Part shown: one piece after another, positions 1-7,842 of the stretch
Numbering within the stretch: position 1 is the first letter of the stretch
Layout: the number at the start of each line of letters is the position of its first letter
Source: Campylobacterales bacterium
Lineage (GTDB): Bacteria; Campylobacterota; Campylobacteria; Campylobacterales; Sulfurovaceae
Assembly: GCA_014763895.1 (NCBI GenBank)
Contig: JACXUM010000002.1
Coordinates: 1-64,000, forward strand
Direction of reading: 5' to 3'
Length of the DNA stretch: 64,000 nt
Translations under genes and position numbers: made by a program
Notes under the pieces: model-generated
What the model was told of the DNA's origin: nothing
Database searches by the model: none
Seen by the model: the letters and a program-made list of their open reading frames with translations, nothing else

Positions 1-66
1 TGAGACCGTTCAGAATTTTGTGTCAGTAACCCGATAGTTGTTCTAATAATAGCATAAAATATCCTT

Positions 67-82
67 CTCAATGACGCTTGAG
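67..82 (-). terminator. weak hairpin after the SulP gene
   Basis: A 5-bp stem (CTCAA/TTGAG) with a 6-base loop lies just past the SulP stop codon on the minus strand, followed by an AT-rich stretch with a short T run. It could end SulP transcription, but the stem is short. Confidence 0.35.
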
Positions 83-87
83 CAAGT

Positions 88-1734
88 TTAACTATTTTCT
101 TCTAAAAACTGTTTAGCTTGAGCAATGGCTCGTGGGTATGTTTTATGCATATTTACCTCTCCTATAAGCTCAACCACTTTGTGTGTTTTTAACTCTTTAA
201 AAACTTCATCATTAGTTCCTGAAGTTAGAACTTTTACGCCACTATCCTTTAGAATTTTAATAGTCTCTTTAAAATTATGCAAAGCTGTGGAATCAATAAA
301 ACTCACATATCTCATTCTTATTACCAATATTTTAGATTGACGGCCTATATTATTAAGCTGCTGTGCATACTGTTTGGCTGAAGCAAAGAATAATGGTCCT
401 CCAATTTCATATACAGATATCCCTTTTGGTAACTTATCGTAATTATCAATATCATCTTCATCATCGCTTTTTACAAGTTTTCTGTCGTCAACATTTGCCA
501 TTCTTTGCATAAAAAGTAAAGAAGCCAATACTATACCTATTTGTATAGCGAATGTTAAATCTACCACTACTGTTAAAACAAATGTTGTAAGCATGATTAC
601 ATAATCATAGGGTGATCCTTTTAATATGGATATGAAAGATTTGTATTCACTCATATTAAATGAAACGACTATCAATATTCCAGCTAATATTGACATCGGT
701 ATAAGCTTTGCAAACTCTATAAAAAAGAGCATAATCAAAAGGAGTACCAAAGAGTGGACCATACCCGATATCGGGGTTCTTCCACCATTTTTTACATTAG
801 TAGCCGTTCTTGCTATGGCGCCAGTTGCAGGTATCCCGCCAAAAAAAGGAGTCACAATATTTGCAATCCCCTGTGCTACCAGTTCCGTATTTGAACGATG
901 ATTCCCTCCTATCATTCCATCAGCCACAACAGCTGAAAGCAAAGATTCCACCCCGCCTAAAATGGCAATAGTAAGTGCTGGTGCCAAATATATGCTTAAT
1001 TCACTCAATTGAAAATTTGGTATAACAAAAGAGATATCACTGTTAATTGAACTAAAGAAAGTTCCAATTGTAGTTACAGGAAGGTGAAAAATTTGAACTA
1101 CTATTGTTAAAAGTAGAATGGCCACAAACGAACCAGGCACTTTATTGCTGATATGTTTAAAATATACGGTTATCAATATTGTCGCAGCTGTTATGGATAA
1201 GGCATACATGTTTATCTCGTTCAAATGATGAAAATATATTATCCACTTTTCAAAGAACTCAGATGGAATCTTATCGATATTTAAACCCAATGCATCTTTG
1301 ATTTGTGTTGAAAAGATGACTAAGGCAATACCACTTGTAAAGCCTACAATAAGAGGTTCTGGGAAATAGCGTAATAGATTACCTAATCTTAATACTCCAA
1401 ATAAAACTAAAATTATCCCGGCCATTATCGTCGATATTAATAAGCCATTAACTCCATATTGTGTAACAATCCCAAATACTATTACTATAAAAGCGCCTGT
1501 TGGGCCACCGATCTGTACTCTACTTCCCCCAAGAGCCGAGATGATAATACCCGCTACAACCGCCGTAATGATGCCTTTTTCAGGTGAAACACCACTTGCA
1601 ACGGCAAAAGCTATGGCAAGAGGCAATGCAACAATCCCCACGATCATACCGGCTACAACATCAGAAAATATCTGTTTTTTTGAAATGCCATCTTTTAGTA
1701 GCGTAAATAGTTTTGGTTTAAAAATAGTATTCAT
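88..1734 (-). CDS. SulP family inorganic anion transporter with STAS domain
   Basis: Inner-membrane SLC26/SulP-type transporter of 548 aa, normal for the family. The N-terminal two thirds (about residues 20-400) is a run of hydrophobic helices with the typical start GMIVGIVALPLAIAFAVASG. The C-terminal part (about 435-540) is a STAS domain with the IDSTAL core. SulP proteins move sulfate, bicarbonate or other anions; the substrate cannot be read from sequence. The ATG follows a weak AGGTTAG site, and a TATAAT (minus strand, 1767-1772) could be its -10. The gene looks more AT-rich than the genes after 5 kb and lies beside an IS256 remnant, so transfer is possible. No partner gene is adjacent. 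Confidence 0.93.
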   Translation of the reverse strand: MNTIFKPKLFTLLKDGISKKQIFSDVVAGMIVGIVALPLAIAFAVASGVSPEKGIITAVVAGIIISALGGSRVQIGGPTGAFIVIVFGIVTQYGVNGLLISTIMAGIILVLFGVLRLGNLLRYFPEPLIVGFTSGIALVIFSTQIKDALGLNIDKIPSEFFEKWIIYFHHLNEINMYALSITAATILITVYFKHISNKVPGSFVAILLLTIVVQIFHLPVTTIGTFFSSINSDISFVIPNFQLSELSIYLAPALTIAILGGVESLLSAVVADGMIGGNHRSNTELVAQGIANIVTPFFGGIPATGAIARTATNVKNGGRTPISGMVHSLVLLLIMLFFIEFAKLIPMSILAGILIVVSFNMSEYKSFISILKGSPYDYVIMLTTFVLTVVVDLTFAIQIGIVLASLLFMQRMANVDDRKLVKSDDEDDIDNYDKLPKGISVYEIGGPLFFASAKQYAQQLNNIGRQSKILVIRMRYVSFIDSTALHNFKETIKILKDSGVKVLTSGTNDEVFKELKTHKVVELIGEVNMHKTYPRAIAQAKQFLEENS

Positions 1735-1832
1735 ATAACTATCTAACCTTTATAAAAAATATTGACATTATATAACTGTATTGATATAGAATTGGCATAA
1801 TATGTCTGAAATCATAGAATAATATTATTTCT

Positions 1833-1852
1833 CCAGACCCCAAAAGGTCTGG
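1833..1852. terminator. 7-bp perfect inverted repeat between the IS256 remnant and SulP
   Basis: CCAGACC and GGTCTGG form a perfect 7-bp stem around a 6-base loop, 25 bp past the transposase stop codon. There is no clean T run on either side, so it may be a terminator or part of the old insertion sequence end. Confidence 0.4.
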
Positions 1853-1876
1853 TAAGGGAGATTTGATATGGCAGTA

Positions 1877-2600
1877 TCATAGCTCTAGAGCTTCATCAAG
1901 CCTACCTTCAAAAAAGATAGCAAGTTGGGAGACCGTAAGGCTCCAGTTCTGCATCGGCATCGTCCATTTCTTCTGGGCATTCTGAATTCCCACATAAAGC
2001 AGCTTTAAAAGGCTGTTCTCATTGGGAAATGCCCCTTTGGTCTTGGTCAGTTTCCGAAACTGTCTGTGCACAGATTCTATGATATTGGTCGTATAAATGA
2101 TACGTCTGATATCCTCTGGATATTTGAAATAGTGAGAGAGGTTCTCCCACTTGTTTCTCCATGACTGTATCACAATGGGATATTTGCCTCCCCATTTCTC
2201 TTCAAGTCTGTCCAGTTCAAGTTCGGCAGACTCTTTGGATACTGCCTGATAGACCAGTTTGAGATCTTTCATGAATTCCTTCTGGTTCTTGGAAGCGACA
2301 TATTTGAGCGAGTTTCTTATCTGATGAACGATACAGAGTTGTACTTCTGTGTTTGGATAGATAGCATTGATCGCTTCAGGGAATCCTTTAAGCCCATCCA
2401 CCGATGCGATGAGTATATCTTCTATACCACGATTGTGCAGATCGGTCAGTACCTGAAGCCAGAAGTTCGCTCCTTCACTTTCTGAAAGGTAGAGACCCAG
2501 TATCTCTTTTATTCCATCAAGCCTGACACCAAGGATGGTATAGATGGCTTTGGATACATATTTGCCATCTTCTTTGATCTTATAATGGATCGCATCGAGC
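1877..2600 (-). pseudogene. IS256 (mutator) family transposase, N-terminus deleted
   Basis: The open frame runs without a stop from about 2600 to 1877 and has no ATG at its start; the ORF track begins only at an internal GTG (2401). Read from 2600 it begins LDAIHYKIKEDGKY and continues through the SVDGLKGFPEA block and the NIIESVHRQFRK block. These are the regions around the three DDE residues of mutator-type transposases. About 150-190 N-terminal residues with the DNA-binding part are missing. The break at about 2600 joins the end of the AbiEii gene, on the same strand. I could not identify a terminal inverted repeat on the 3' side. The remnant is probably inactive because it lacks a start codon and the N-terminus. 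Confidence 0.9.
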
Positions 2601-3461
2601 TATAAAAAACTCTTTACTCCATATATCCAATACTCTGTTATCTGAGATGAAGACTTCCACATCTCTTTTGGCAGCGTTGATATCAAGATCTTCAATACGT
2701 TTTTTCAATATATCCTGTATAAATGCCTGATCGATTGTTTCCGGTAAAATAAGTTCCTGTTTCTCTTGCCAGTTACAGCTTTGCCTTAATCTTGCAGTAA
2801 GATGCTTGAGATCCAGTTCATATCCGTGAGAAATATACCATATCAAGTCGTACCAGTCTCTTCCCTTTGGTCTGCTGACCCAGCTTCTGCAAAGAATGGC
2901 ATGCATTTTACCTGCAAATAGAGAAGGCAGTGTCATTGTATGAACAGTAAATGGAGATGGAGTTAACAGCGTTTTTTTCTCACTTTTAAAATCAAGTGGC
3001 GGATGTGTGTCCACTTCCAGTTTGATCTTGACGAGTCTGCCCTGCCCGAATTTTTGGATGATATCCTGTGGAGCTTCGATGTTGAGCAAGTGCTGCTCTG
3101 TATTGCCTTTTAGAAAAGCCGATTTTATGGCTCCCGTATTGTTTTTTAACTGAATGTGTACATCAAATCCGAATGATCGCAGAGTTTCCACAAGCACATC
3201 TTCATACTTGCCAAGGTCAAAGTCAGGATTGGTTTCCACCAACGAGAAGTCGAGATCTTCAGAAAATCTATCCAAACCATAAAGGATACGCAGAGCCGTT
3301 CCACCGTAAAAAAGTGCATGCTCAAAGAATCCTCCGCGGGATAGGCCAAGAAGTACGATTTCCTGAAGTATCTCACGCAGCGCTTCATAGGTTTTTTCAG
3401 CGCTTGAGAGATCATATTTTTCAAGCATCTTGGCTATGGCAGGGTGTATCGGTTTAGGCAC
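2580..3461 (-). CDS. AbiEii/AbiGii-type nucleotidyltransferase toxin
   Basis: Toxin half of an AbiE-type (type IV) toxin-antitoxin and phage abortive-infection system. AbiEii proteins are DNA polymerase beta-like nucleotidyltransferases. The motif GGTALR (residues 53-58) followed by RFSEDLDFSL (65-74) is the nucleotide- and metal-binding core, and KGRDWYDLIW (about 199-208) is the second conserved block. The GTG start lies inside the last codons of the upstream AbiEi gene (8-bp overlap) behind AGGAAA, so the two are translationally coupled. The last few residues (about IARCDPL) and the stop come from the truncated IS256 transposase read in another frame, so the original C-terminus is lost or altered. 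The catalytic core is intact, so activity is plausible but unproven. Confidence 0.88.
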   Translation of the reverse strand: MPKPIHPAIAKMLEKYDLSSAEKTYEALREILQEIVLLGLSRGGFFEHALFYGGTALRILYGLDRFSEDLDFSLVETNPDFDLGKYEDVLVETLRSFGFDVHIQLKNNTGAIKSAFLKGNTEQHLLNIEAPQDIIQKFGQGRLVKIKLEVDTHPPLDFKSEKKTLLTPSPFTVHTMTLPSLFAGKMHAILCRSWVSRPKGRDWYDLIWYISHGYELDLKHLTARLRQSCNWQEKQELILPETIDQAFIQDILKKRIEDLDINAAKRDVEVFISDNRVLDIWSKEFFIARCDPL

Positions 3462-4104
3462 TTTGTTTCCTTTTTGCGATCAGTTTGGCAAGGTTTGTCA
3501 GGTTGGATGAACGGTATGCTTGGGCGATCTGTGAGAGAAGTGTTTCATCGAGGGAAACGATTTCTTCCCATTCTATACGCAGATCATGCTCCAAATACTC
3601 AGACAGCTTCTCCTGTGAAAGCTTTCCGATCCCTCTGTCTGCACGTATCTTGTCACACAGCGCCTTTTCAGGAGTTGCGATCAGCTTGCCCCCGTTATGG
3701 TTGTCATAAAGCCAGTCTATACCCAATGCATAAGCTTGCAGGGGTACAGGTTTGTAGGTAAAACGTCCGATCGGTGTATCAAAACTCTTCTTGCCATGCA
3801 GCGTAGCAGAGGTCACTTCATAGACTCTTTCAGGTATCAGTCCATAGTAAGAGAGAGCATATTCATATGAAACGTAAGAAGGGGCATAGAGCATATTGGC
3901 TGCGGTGATCAGATCAACAGGTTCTTTCCGGTACTCTTCTCCAAAGGCATATATCCCCTTTTTTAAACGTATAAGCTCCCCATTTTTAACCATGTAGGAT
4001 ATCTTGGCATTGACATTGCTCACCCAGCCGGACAATAGCGTCTCAAGCCTCTCATGGGTAAACACCGACGTTGTGATCTCTTTTCTTAATTGCATAATAT
4101 TCAT
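3454..4104 (-). CDS. AbiEi-type antitoxin / transcriptional regulator
   Basis: Partner of the downstream AbiEii toxin. AbiEi antitoxins have an N-terminal winged helix that represses their own operon and a C-terminal domain needed to neutralise the toxin. The N-terminal third carries a winged-helix pattern ending VKNGELIRLKKGIYAF, typical of the family; the middle holds SYVSYEYALSYYGLIPE, also typical. The track ORF starts at 4152, but its first 16 residues are unlike a protein start; ATG at 4104 or 4095 is more likely. No Shine-Dalgarno site is visible and a TACAAT lies only 6 bases before the 4104 ATG, so translation might be leaderless. About 216 aa from 4104. Confidence 0.85.
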   Translation of the reverse strand: MNIMQLRKEITTSVFTHERLETLLSGWVSNVNAKISYMVKNGELIRLKKGIYAFGEEYRKEPVDLITAANMLYAPSYVSYEYALSYYGLIPERVYEVTSATLHGKKSFDTPIGRFTYKPVPLQAYALGIDWLYDNHNGGKLIATPEKALCDKIRADRGIGKLSQEKLSEYLEHDLRIEWEEIVSLDETLLSQIAQAYRSSNLTNLAKLIAKRKQSA

Positions 4105-4241
4105 ACCAAATATTGTATCATAGATATATCTAAAATAGTACAGATAATACAAATTATTTGTTTTATATATTAATAAATAGGCATTTTATATTATTCGTTT
4201 GTCAATCTATCGCTGTTTTACTATCCCAAAAAGGATAGAAG

Positions 4242-4559
4242 ATGAAACACTACCCGAATACAGAGCAAGTAAAATGGATGATCGGTTTAGCCACATACTT
4301 ATGTGCCATCAAGAACTATATTCATTCAAAACCCATAAATACAGAGTCAAATATTAAAGTAAGGCTCGTCGTCAACACCTACGGCATACTGATACTTGAC
4401 GGTATGATCGAAGGGAAACGACATAGGTTCTCTACCCAAAAACGGGCAACGCTCTGGAATATACTGAGATATACCTGTAAAAGTCATTATCAAAGTTTTT
4501 TGGATTTGACATGGCACAAAAAGGGAAAAGAACGGAATCATGAAATAAAGAATGATTAA
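4242..4559 (+). CDS. hypothetical protein, 105 aa
   Basis: I do not recognise this protein. It has an ATG with AAAGGATAG upstream. It is basic, with no signal peptide or membrane segment, and reads as a compact alpha/beta domain (KVRLVVNTYGILILDGMIEG) followed by a Lys/Arg-rich helical end. It sits in the accessory patch between the divergent AbiE genes and an RHS remnant, and its 3' end contains a 17-bp sequence repeated at 5133. It may be a small mobile-element passenger or a fragment of a larger gene. The frame and start look genuine, but expression is not certain. Confidence 0.5.
   Translation: MKHYPNTEQVKWMIGLATYLCAIKNYIHSKPINTESNIKVRLVVNTYGILILDGMIEGKRHRFSTQKRATLWNILRYTCKSHYQSFLDLTWHKKGKERNHEIKND
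4515..4531 (+). repeat. direct repeat, copy 1 (flanks RHS remnant)
   Basis: The 17-mer cacaaaaagggaaaaga occurs here and again at 5133-5149, with weaker similarity extending about 13 bases upstream (ggatttgacat versus ggatattgaat). The two copies bracket the RHS remnant, about 600 bp apart. Confidence 0.7.
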
Positions 4560-4576
4560 AGTGTGAGAATAGATAA

Positions 4577-4963
4577 TATGAACATATCGAGTACACTGAC
4601 GGAAGCTATGATGAGAAACAGCTCATTTACGCCAACGGCAAAGTAGTAGCGATCAACACCGACCACTACGAAGCCCATGACGCCACACTAGCAACCCCAA
4701 GCATCCGCTACCTCCACTATGATGCATTAGGAAGCGTAGACACCATCACCGACAATAAAGGAACGGTACTTGAAAGACGTCCCTACAAACCGTTCGGAGA
4801 AGAACTGGAGGTCTATAAAGACCCCGATGCAGGCTTTACGACCAACAGAGGGTTCACAGGCCATGAGCATATCGAAGGGACCAGGCTCATCCATAGTGAG
4901 AAGCGTTTAGCTTCGAACGCAAAGCTGTATGATCCGATGATTCGATATAGGGTAGGTGGTTAA
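4577..4963 (+). pseudogene. RHS-repeat core fragment (remnant of an Rhs protein)
   Basis: An open frame with no start codon runs from just after an in-frame TAA (4574) to a TAA at 4961-4963. It encodes YLHYDALGSVDTITDNKG, RRPYKPFGEE and GFTGHEHIEGTRLIH, the classic YD/RHS repeat and RHS-associated core signature. The conserved MNGRLYDPMIGRF stretch is disrupted: SEKRLASNAK replaces the MNGR segment, and the frame ends soon after LYDPMI. This is the leftover of a large Rhs toxin-delivery gene, missing its N-terminal repeats and C-terminal toxin tip. It is not in the ORF track because it lacks a start. No immunity gene is recognisable beside it. Confidence 0.85.
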
Positions 4964-5132
4964 TGCTTGAAATTGGGCTGTATCTACGGGTATAGCCAAT
5001 GAGATAGAGATAGGAACAAGCACATTGTAAAAGTCTGTACTACCGAACTCTAACTATATAAAGTGTAGAATTAGCCCATTTATATCGTATTTTTTGAACA
5101 AAATATGATTAAGTTTATCGGATATTGAATAT

Positions 5133-5149
5133 CACAAAAAGGGAAAAGA
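5133..5149 (+). repeat. direct repeat, copy 2
   Basis: Second copy of cacaaaaagggaaaaga (see 4515-4531). Here it supplies the ribosome binding site of the next gene, ending two bases before the ATG at 5152. Confidence 0.7.
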
Positions 5150-5151
5150 GA

Positions 5152-6015
5152 ATGTTGTACTATTATGCGTATAGCGGACATAAGATCGGTTTGGACAGAG
5201 TCAAACGTGCAGCGGCATTGTTAAAACAATTTCAGGCGCAAGGGATCGAGACGAGATTATTGGTCAATGATTTTCGGGCAGGATTGGCGGCTAAAGAGTT
5301 TGGGGTCAGGGATTCTGTGACGATCGAAACGATACAGGATATCGATGCGATGGCCCAGATAGGAGATAGCATTATCATCGATTCTCCGGAAGATGATCAT
5401 GGAAGACTGCAGAAATACTGTGTTGAATATAAGGCGGTGTTCCGTTTTGCCCAGAATAAAGAGGATGAGTCCTGTTATGGGGAAACCATGCTCAAGATGA
5501 ATTGTGAAGATGACGCCTGTCTGCCTTCGGTGATTATTGATGATATCTATTTCGAACCGGCCCCCAAAGAGGAGCGAACGCTGTTTTTTTTAGGGGATGC
5601 CGATTATGACAAAGTGCTTCTTTCACAAAAAGCTTTTTTTGCGGACAATCCCATGGAATTGCTTTTAGGGCACTATTTTTTTGTCAAATATGAAGATGAA
5701 CTATCCCGGATGTTTACCAAGCTGCATGAGGCAGAAGAGTATACCGATCTGATCCGAAGTTCAAGCCATATTGTAACTGCATCTGCACAAACAGCATTGG
5801 AAGCCAAAGCAAGCGGAGCGGATGTGGTTTTTATCAGACTTGATACAAGCGATCCAGAATTATCGGAGTATTTAACTCTTAAAAACATCAGCATAATTGA
5901 TGGTTTTGACATTCAAGCCTATCAAAAAATTCAAGAGGCGAATACCCAGAAAGCCGATTTGCCACAAAATGGTTCTGCTATCGCAAAAAAAATTATAAAT
6001 ACGATAAGTTTTTAA
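5152..6015 (+). CDS. PseG/MurG-like (GT-B fold) protein, function unknown
   Basis: The track start at 5125 is a TTG; ATG at 5152 after AAAGGGAAAAGAGA is better and gives about 287 aa. The N-terminus (YYAYSGHKIGLDRVKRAAAL) matches the pattern of PseG-type UDP-sugar hydrolases and MurG-like glycosyltransferases, where a Gly/His segment near residue 10 is followed by a helix and a Rossmann strand. A second Rossmann half follows (TLFFLGDADYDK; SSSHIVTASAQTALEAKASGADVVFI), as in the nucleotide-sugar half of GT-B enzymes. The acceptor and reaction cannot be told from sequence. It lies about 50 bp before petA on the same strand, but a TATAAT between them suggests petA has its own promoter. Confidence 0.6.
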   Translation: MLYYYAYSGHKIGLDRVKRAAALLKQFQAQGIETRLLVNDFRAGLAAKEFGVRDSVTIETIQDIDAMAQIGDSIIIDSPEDDHGRLQKYCVEYKAVFRFAQNKEDESCYGETMLKMNCEDDACLPSVIIDDIYFEPAPKEERTLFFLGDADYDKVLLSQKAFFADNPMELLLGHYFFVKYEDELSRMFTKLHEAEEYTDLIRSSSHIVTASAQTALEAKASGADVVFIRLDTSDPELSEYLTLKNISIIDGFDIQAYQKIQEANTQKADLPQNGSAIAKKIINTISF

Positions 6016-6027
6016 TAACAATACGCT

Positions 6028-6033
6028 TATAAT
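6028..6033 (+). promoter_or_regulatory. -10 element before petABC
   Basis: A perfect TATAAT lies about 30 bases before the petA ATG, followed by the AAAGGAAG ribosome binding site. No good -35 is visible, as is common in Campylobacterota. Confidence 0.6.
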
Positions 6034-6064
6034 AGGAAATTCAAAATTTTATAAAGGAAGAAGT

Positions 6065-6601
6065 ATGGGAAAAAACGTACGAGGTCGTAGAGACTTTATG
6101 GGTATGGCTCTTGGCGGTTTTACTGCATTGGGTGGACTTGGTGCACTCTATGCAATGAAACGCAGCTGGGATCCATTGCCAAGCGTTGCAGCTGCCGGGT
6201 TTACTACTATTGATCTGAGTGCTGCACAGGAGAATGTGCTGAATGTTGAGAAGTGGAGAGGGAAACCGATTTTTGTTTTAAAACAGTCAAAAGAGATGGT
6301 AAGCAAAGCATCGGAAGCAAGTCAAAAAAGATTGATTCAGGTGGGTGACGCATACTATATGGTCGCTGTGGGATTATGTACACATCTTGGTTGTATCCCT
6401 GGATATGATGCAGGTAATCAGAGCTTTTTATGTGCATGTCACGGAGGTACTTATGATAGTACAGCAGATGTGACAAAAGCACCGCCTCCAAGAGGTTTGG
6501 ATATTCCTCCGTTTAAAATTGACGGTATGAAGCTTGTACTGGGCGAAAAAGGGCCAGAGTATGAGAAAATGTTGGCCGATGGCATAACGATGCCGGTATA
6601 A
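6065..6601 (+). CDS. petA: ubiquinol-cytochrome c reductase iron-sulfur (Rieske) subunit
   Basis: Rieske [2Fe-2S] subunit of the cytochrome bc1 complex (complex III), which passes electrons from quinol to cytochrome c1 on the periplasmic side. The N-terminus has a twin-arginine export signal (GRRDFMGMALGG, residues 7-18) that also anchors the protein. The cluster ligands are visible: CTHLGC (C105, H107, disulfide C110) and CACHGG (C123, H126, disulfide C125). At 178 aa it is typical. First gene of petABC, 10 bp before petB, with an AAGGAAG ribosome binding site and its own TATAAT. Confidence 0.97.
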   Translation: MGKNVRGRRDFMGMALGGFTALGGLGALYAMKRSWDPLPSVAAAGFTTIDLSAAQENVLNVEKWRGKPIFVLKQSKEMVSKASEASQKRLIQVGDAYYMVAVGLCTHLGCIPGYDAGNQSFLCACHGGTYDSTADVTKAPPPRGLDIPPFKIDGMKLVLGEKGPEYEKMLADGITMPV

Positions 6602-6611
6602 GGAGGAATAA

Positions 6612-7832
6612 ATGGCACATTTTGATGAAAAAGCAAAACCGTTTAGCCATCAATGGTTAAATGATAGACTGGCAGTAGATACACTTAAACGTGTATTATC
6701 GACTGAATATTGGATTCCAAAAAATATCAACTTTCTATGGGCAATGGGTATGGTACTTGCTGCTACATTCGGATTGTTGTTGATTTCAGGAATTTTCCTA
6801 TTGATGTATTATCAGCCAAATGTCAATACGGCATTTGACAGTGTAAACTATACGATCATGACTGAAGTAGGTTACGGATGGCTCTGGAGACATATCCATG
6901 GTGTCGGCGCATCGATCGTATTTTTGATCATTTACATTCATATGTTTACAGGTATCTATTACGGTTCATATAAAAAAGGTAGAGAGTTGATCTGGATCTC
7001 CGGTATGCTTCTGTTTGTACTCTTTTCAGCAGAAGCATTCTCGGGGTATATGCTGCCATGGGGACAGATGAGTTACTGGGCGGGTATGGTTATTACAAAC
7101 CTATTCTCAGGCGGTTCTCTTCATGCTGATTTCTTGGTGGAATGGATCAGAGGTGACTATGTTCCGGGACAAGCATTCCTTAATAGATTCTTTATGCTTC
7201 ATGTGCTTCTTTTGCCATTGGCGATTATCGGGGTGATCGTACTGCATTTTGGTACGCTTCGTATTCCTCACGTAAATAACCAAACGGGTGAGGCAATTGA
7301 CTTTGAAGAGGCAGCAGAGCTTTATAAAGCAGGTAAGAAAAAAGAGTCTAAAGTAATTCCTTTCAACCCTGTATTCTTGAGTAAAGACGTATTTGTGATG
7401 GGTGTTTATTTCATTCTGTTCTTCTATTTGGTGTTCTATCATTTTGAATTCGCGATGGACCCGGTAAACTTTGATCCGGCAGATGGATTGAAAACACCGG
7501 CACATATCTATCCAGAATGGTACTTCTTGTGGAGTTATGAGATCCTTAGACCGTTCCCGACAGATCCTGGCCTTATCGCATTTGGATTTGCACAAGTGAT
7601 CTTCTTCTTGCTTCCGTTCCTTGACAGAAGCCCGAACGTGGCCCCGGCAGGCAGAAGAGGGATGTTCAATCTTTGGTTCTGGTTGATGCTTGTGGATATG
7701 ATCGTATTGACATTTATGGGTAAATTGCCTCCAGAGGGTATTTGGAGTACTATCGGGTTGGTTGCGGCGATAACATTTATCGGCCTATGGGTAGCATTAC
7801 CAATTATTACTAAATTAGAGAAAAAGCTGTAA
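6612..7832 (+). CDS. petB: cytochrome b subunit of bc1 complex
   Basis: Membrane core of complex III, carrying the two b hemes and both quinone sites. The 406-aa protein has eight to nine hydrophobic helices, the heme-ligand region WLWRHIHGVGASIVFLIIYIHMF, the GYMLPWGQMSYWAG Qo-site block and, in the C-terminal half, the PEWYFLWSYEILR (PEWY) motif. Both the cytochrome b6-like N-terminal part and the subunit IV-like part are in one chain. The ATG follows AAGGAGG (10-bp gap from petA), and petC starts 10 bp later, so the three are clearly co-transcribed. Confidence 0.97.
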   Translation: MAHFDEKAKPFSHQWLNDRLAVDTLKRVLSTEYWIPKNINFLWAMGMVLAATFGLLLISGIFLLMYYQPNVNTAFDSVNYTIMTEVGYGWLWRHIHGVGASIVFLIIYIHMFTGIYYGSYKKGRELIWISGMLLFVLFSAEAFSGYMLPWGQMSYWAGMVITNLFSGGSLHADFLVEWIRGDYVPGQAFLNRFFMLHVLLLPLAIIGVIVLHFGTLRIPHVNNQTGEAIDFEEAAELYKAGKKKESKVIPFNPVFLSKDVFVMGVYFILFFYLVFYHFEFAMDPVNFDPADGLKTPAHIYPEWYFLWSYEILRPFPTDPGLIAFGFAQVIFFLLPFLDRSPNVAPAGRRGMFNLWFWLMLVDMIVLTFMGKLPPEGIWSTIGLVAAITFIGLWVALPIITKLEKKL

Positions 7833-7842
7833 GGAGTAGAGG

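Noticed and set aside
7107-7595. 162-aa minus-strand ORF in petB
   Set aside because: Antisense shadow of a well-recognised cytochrome b gene.
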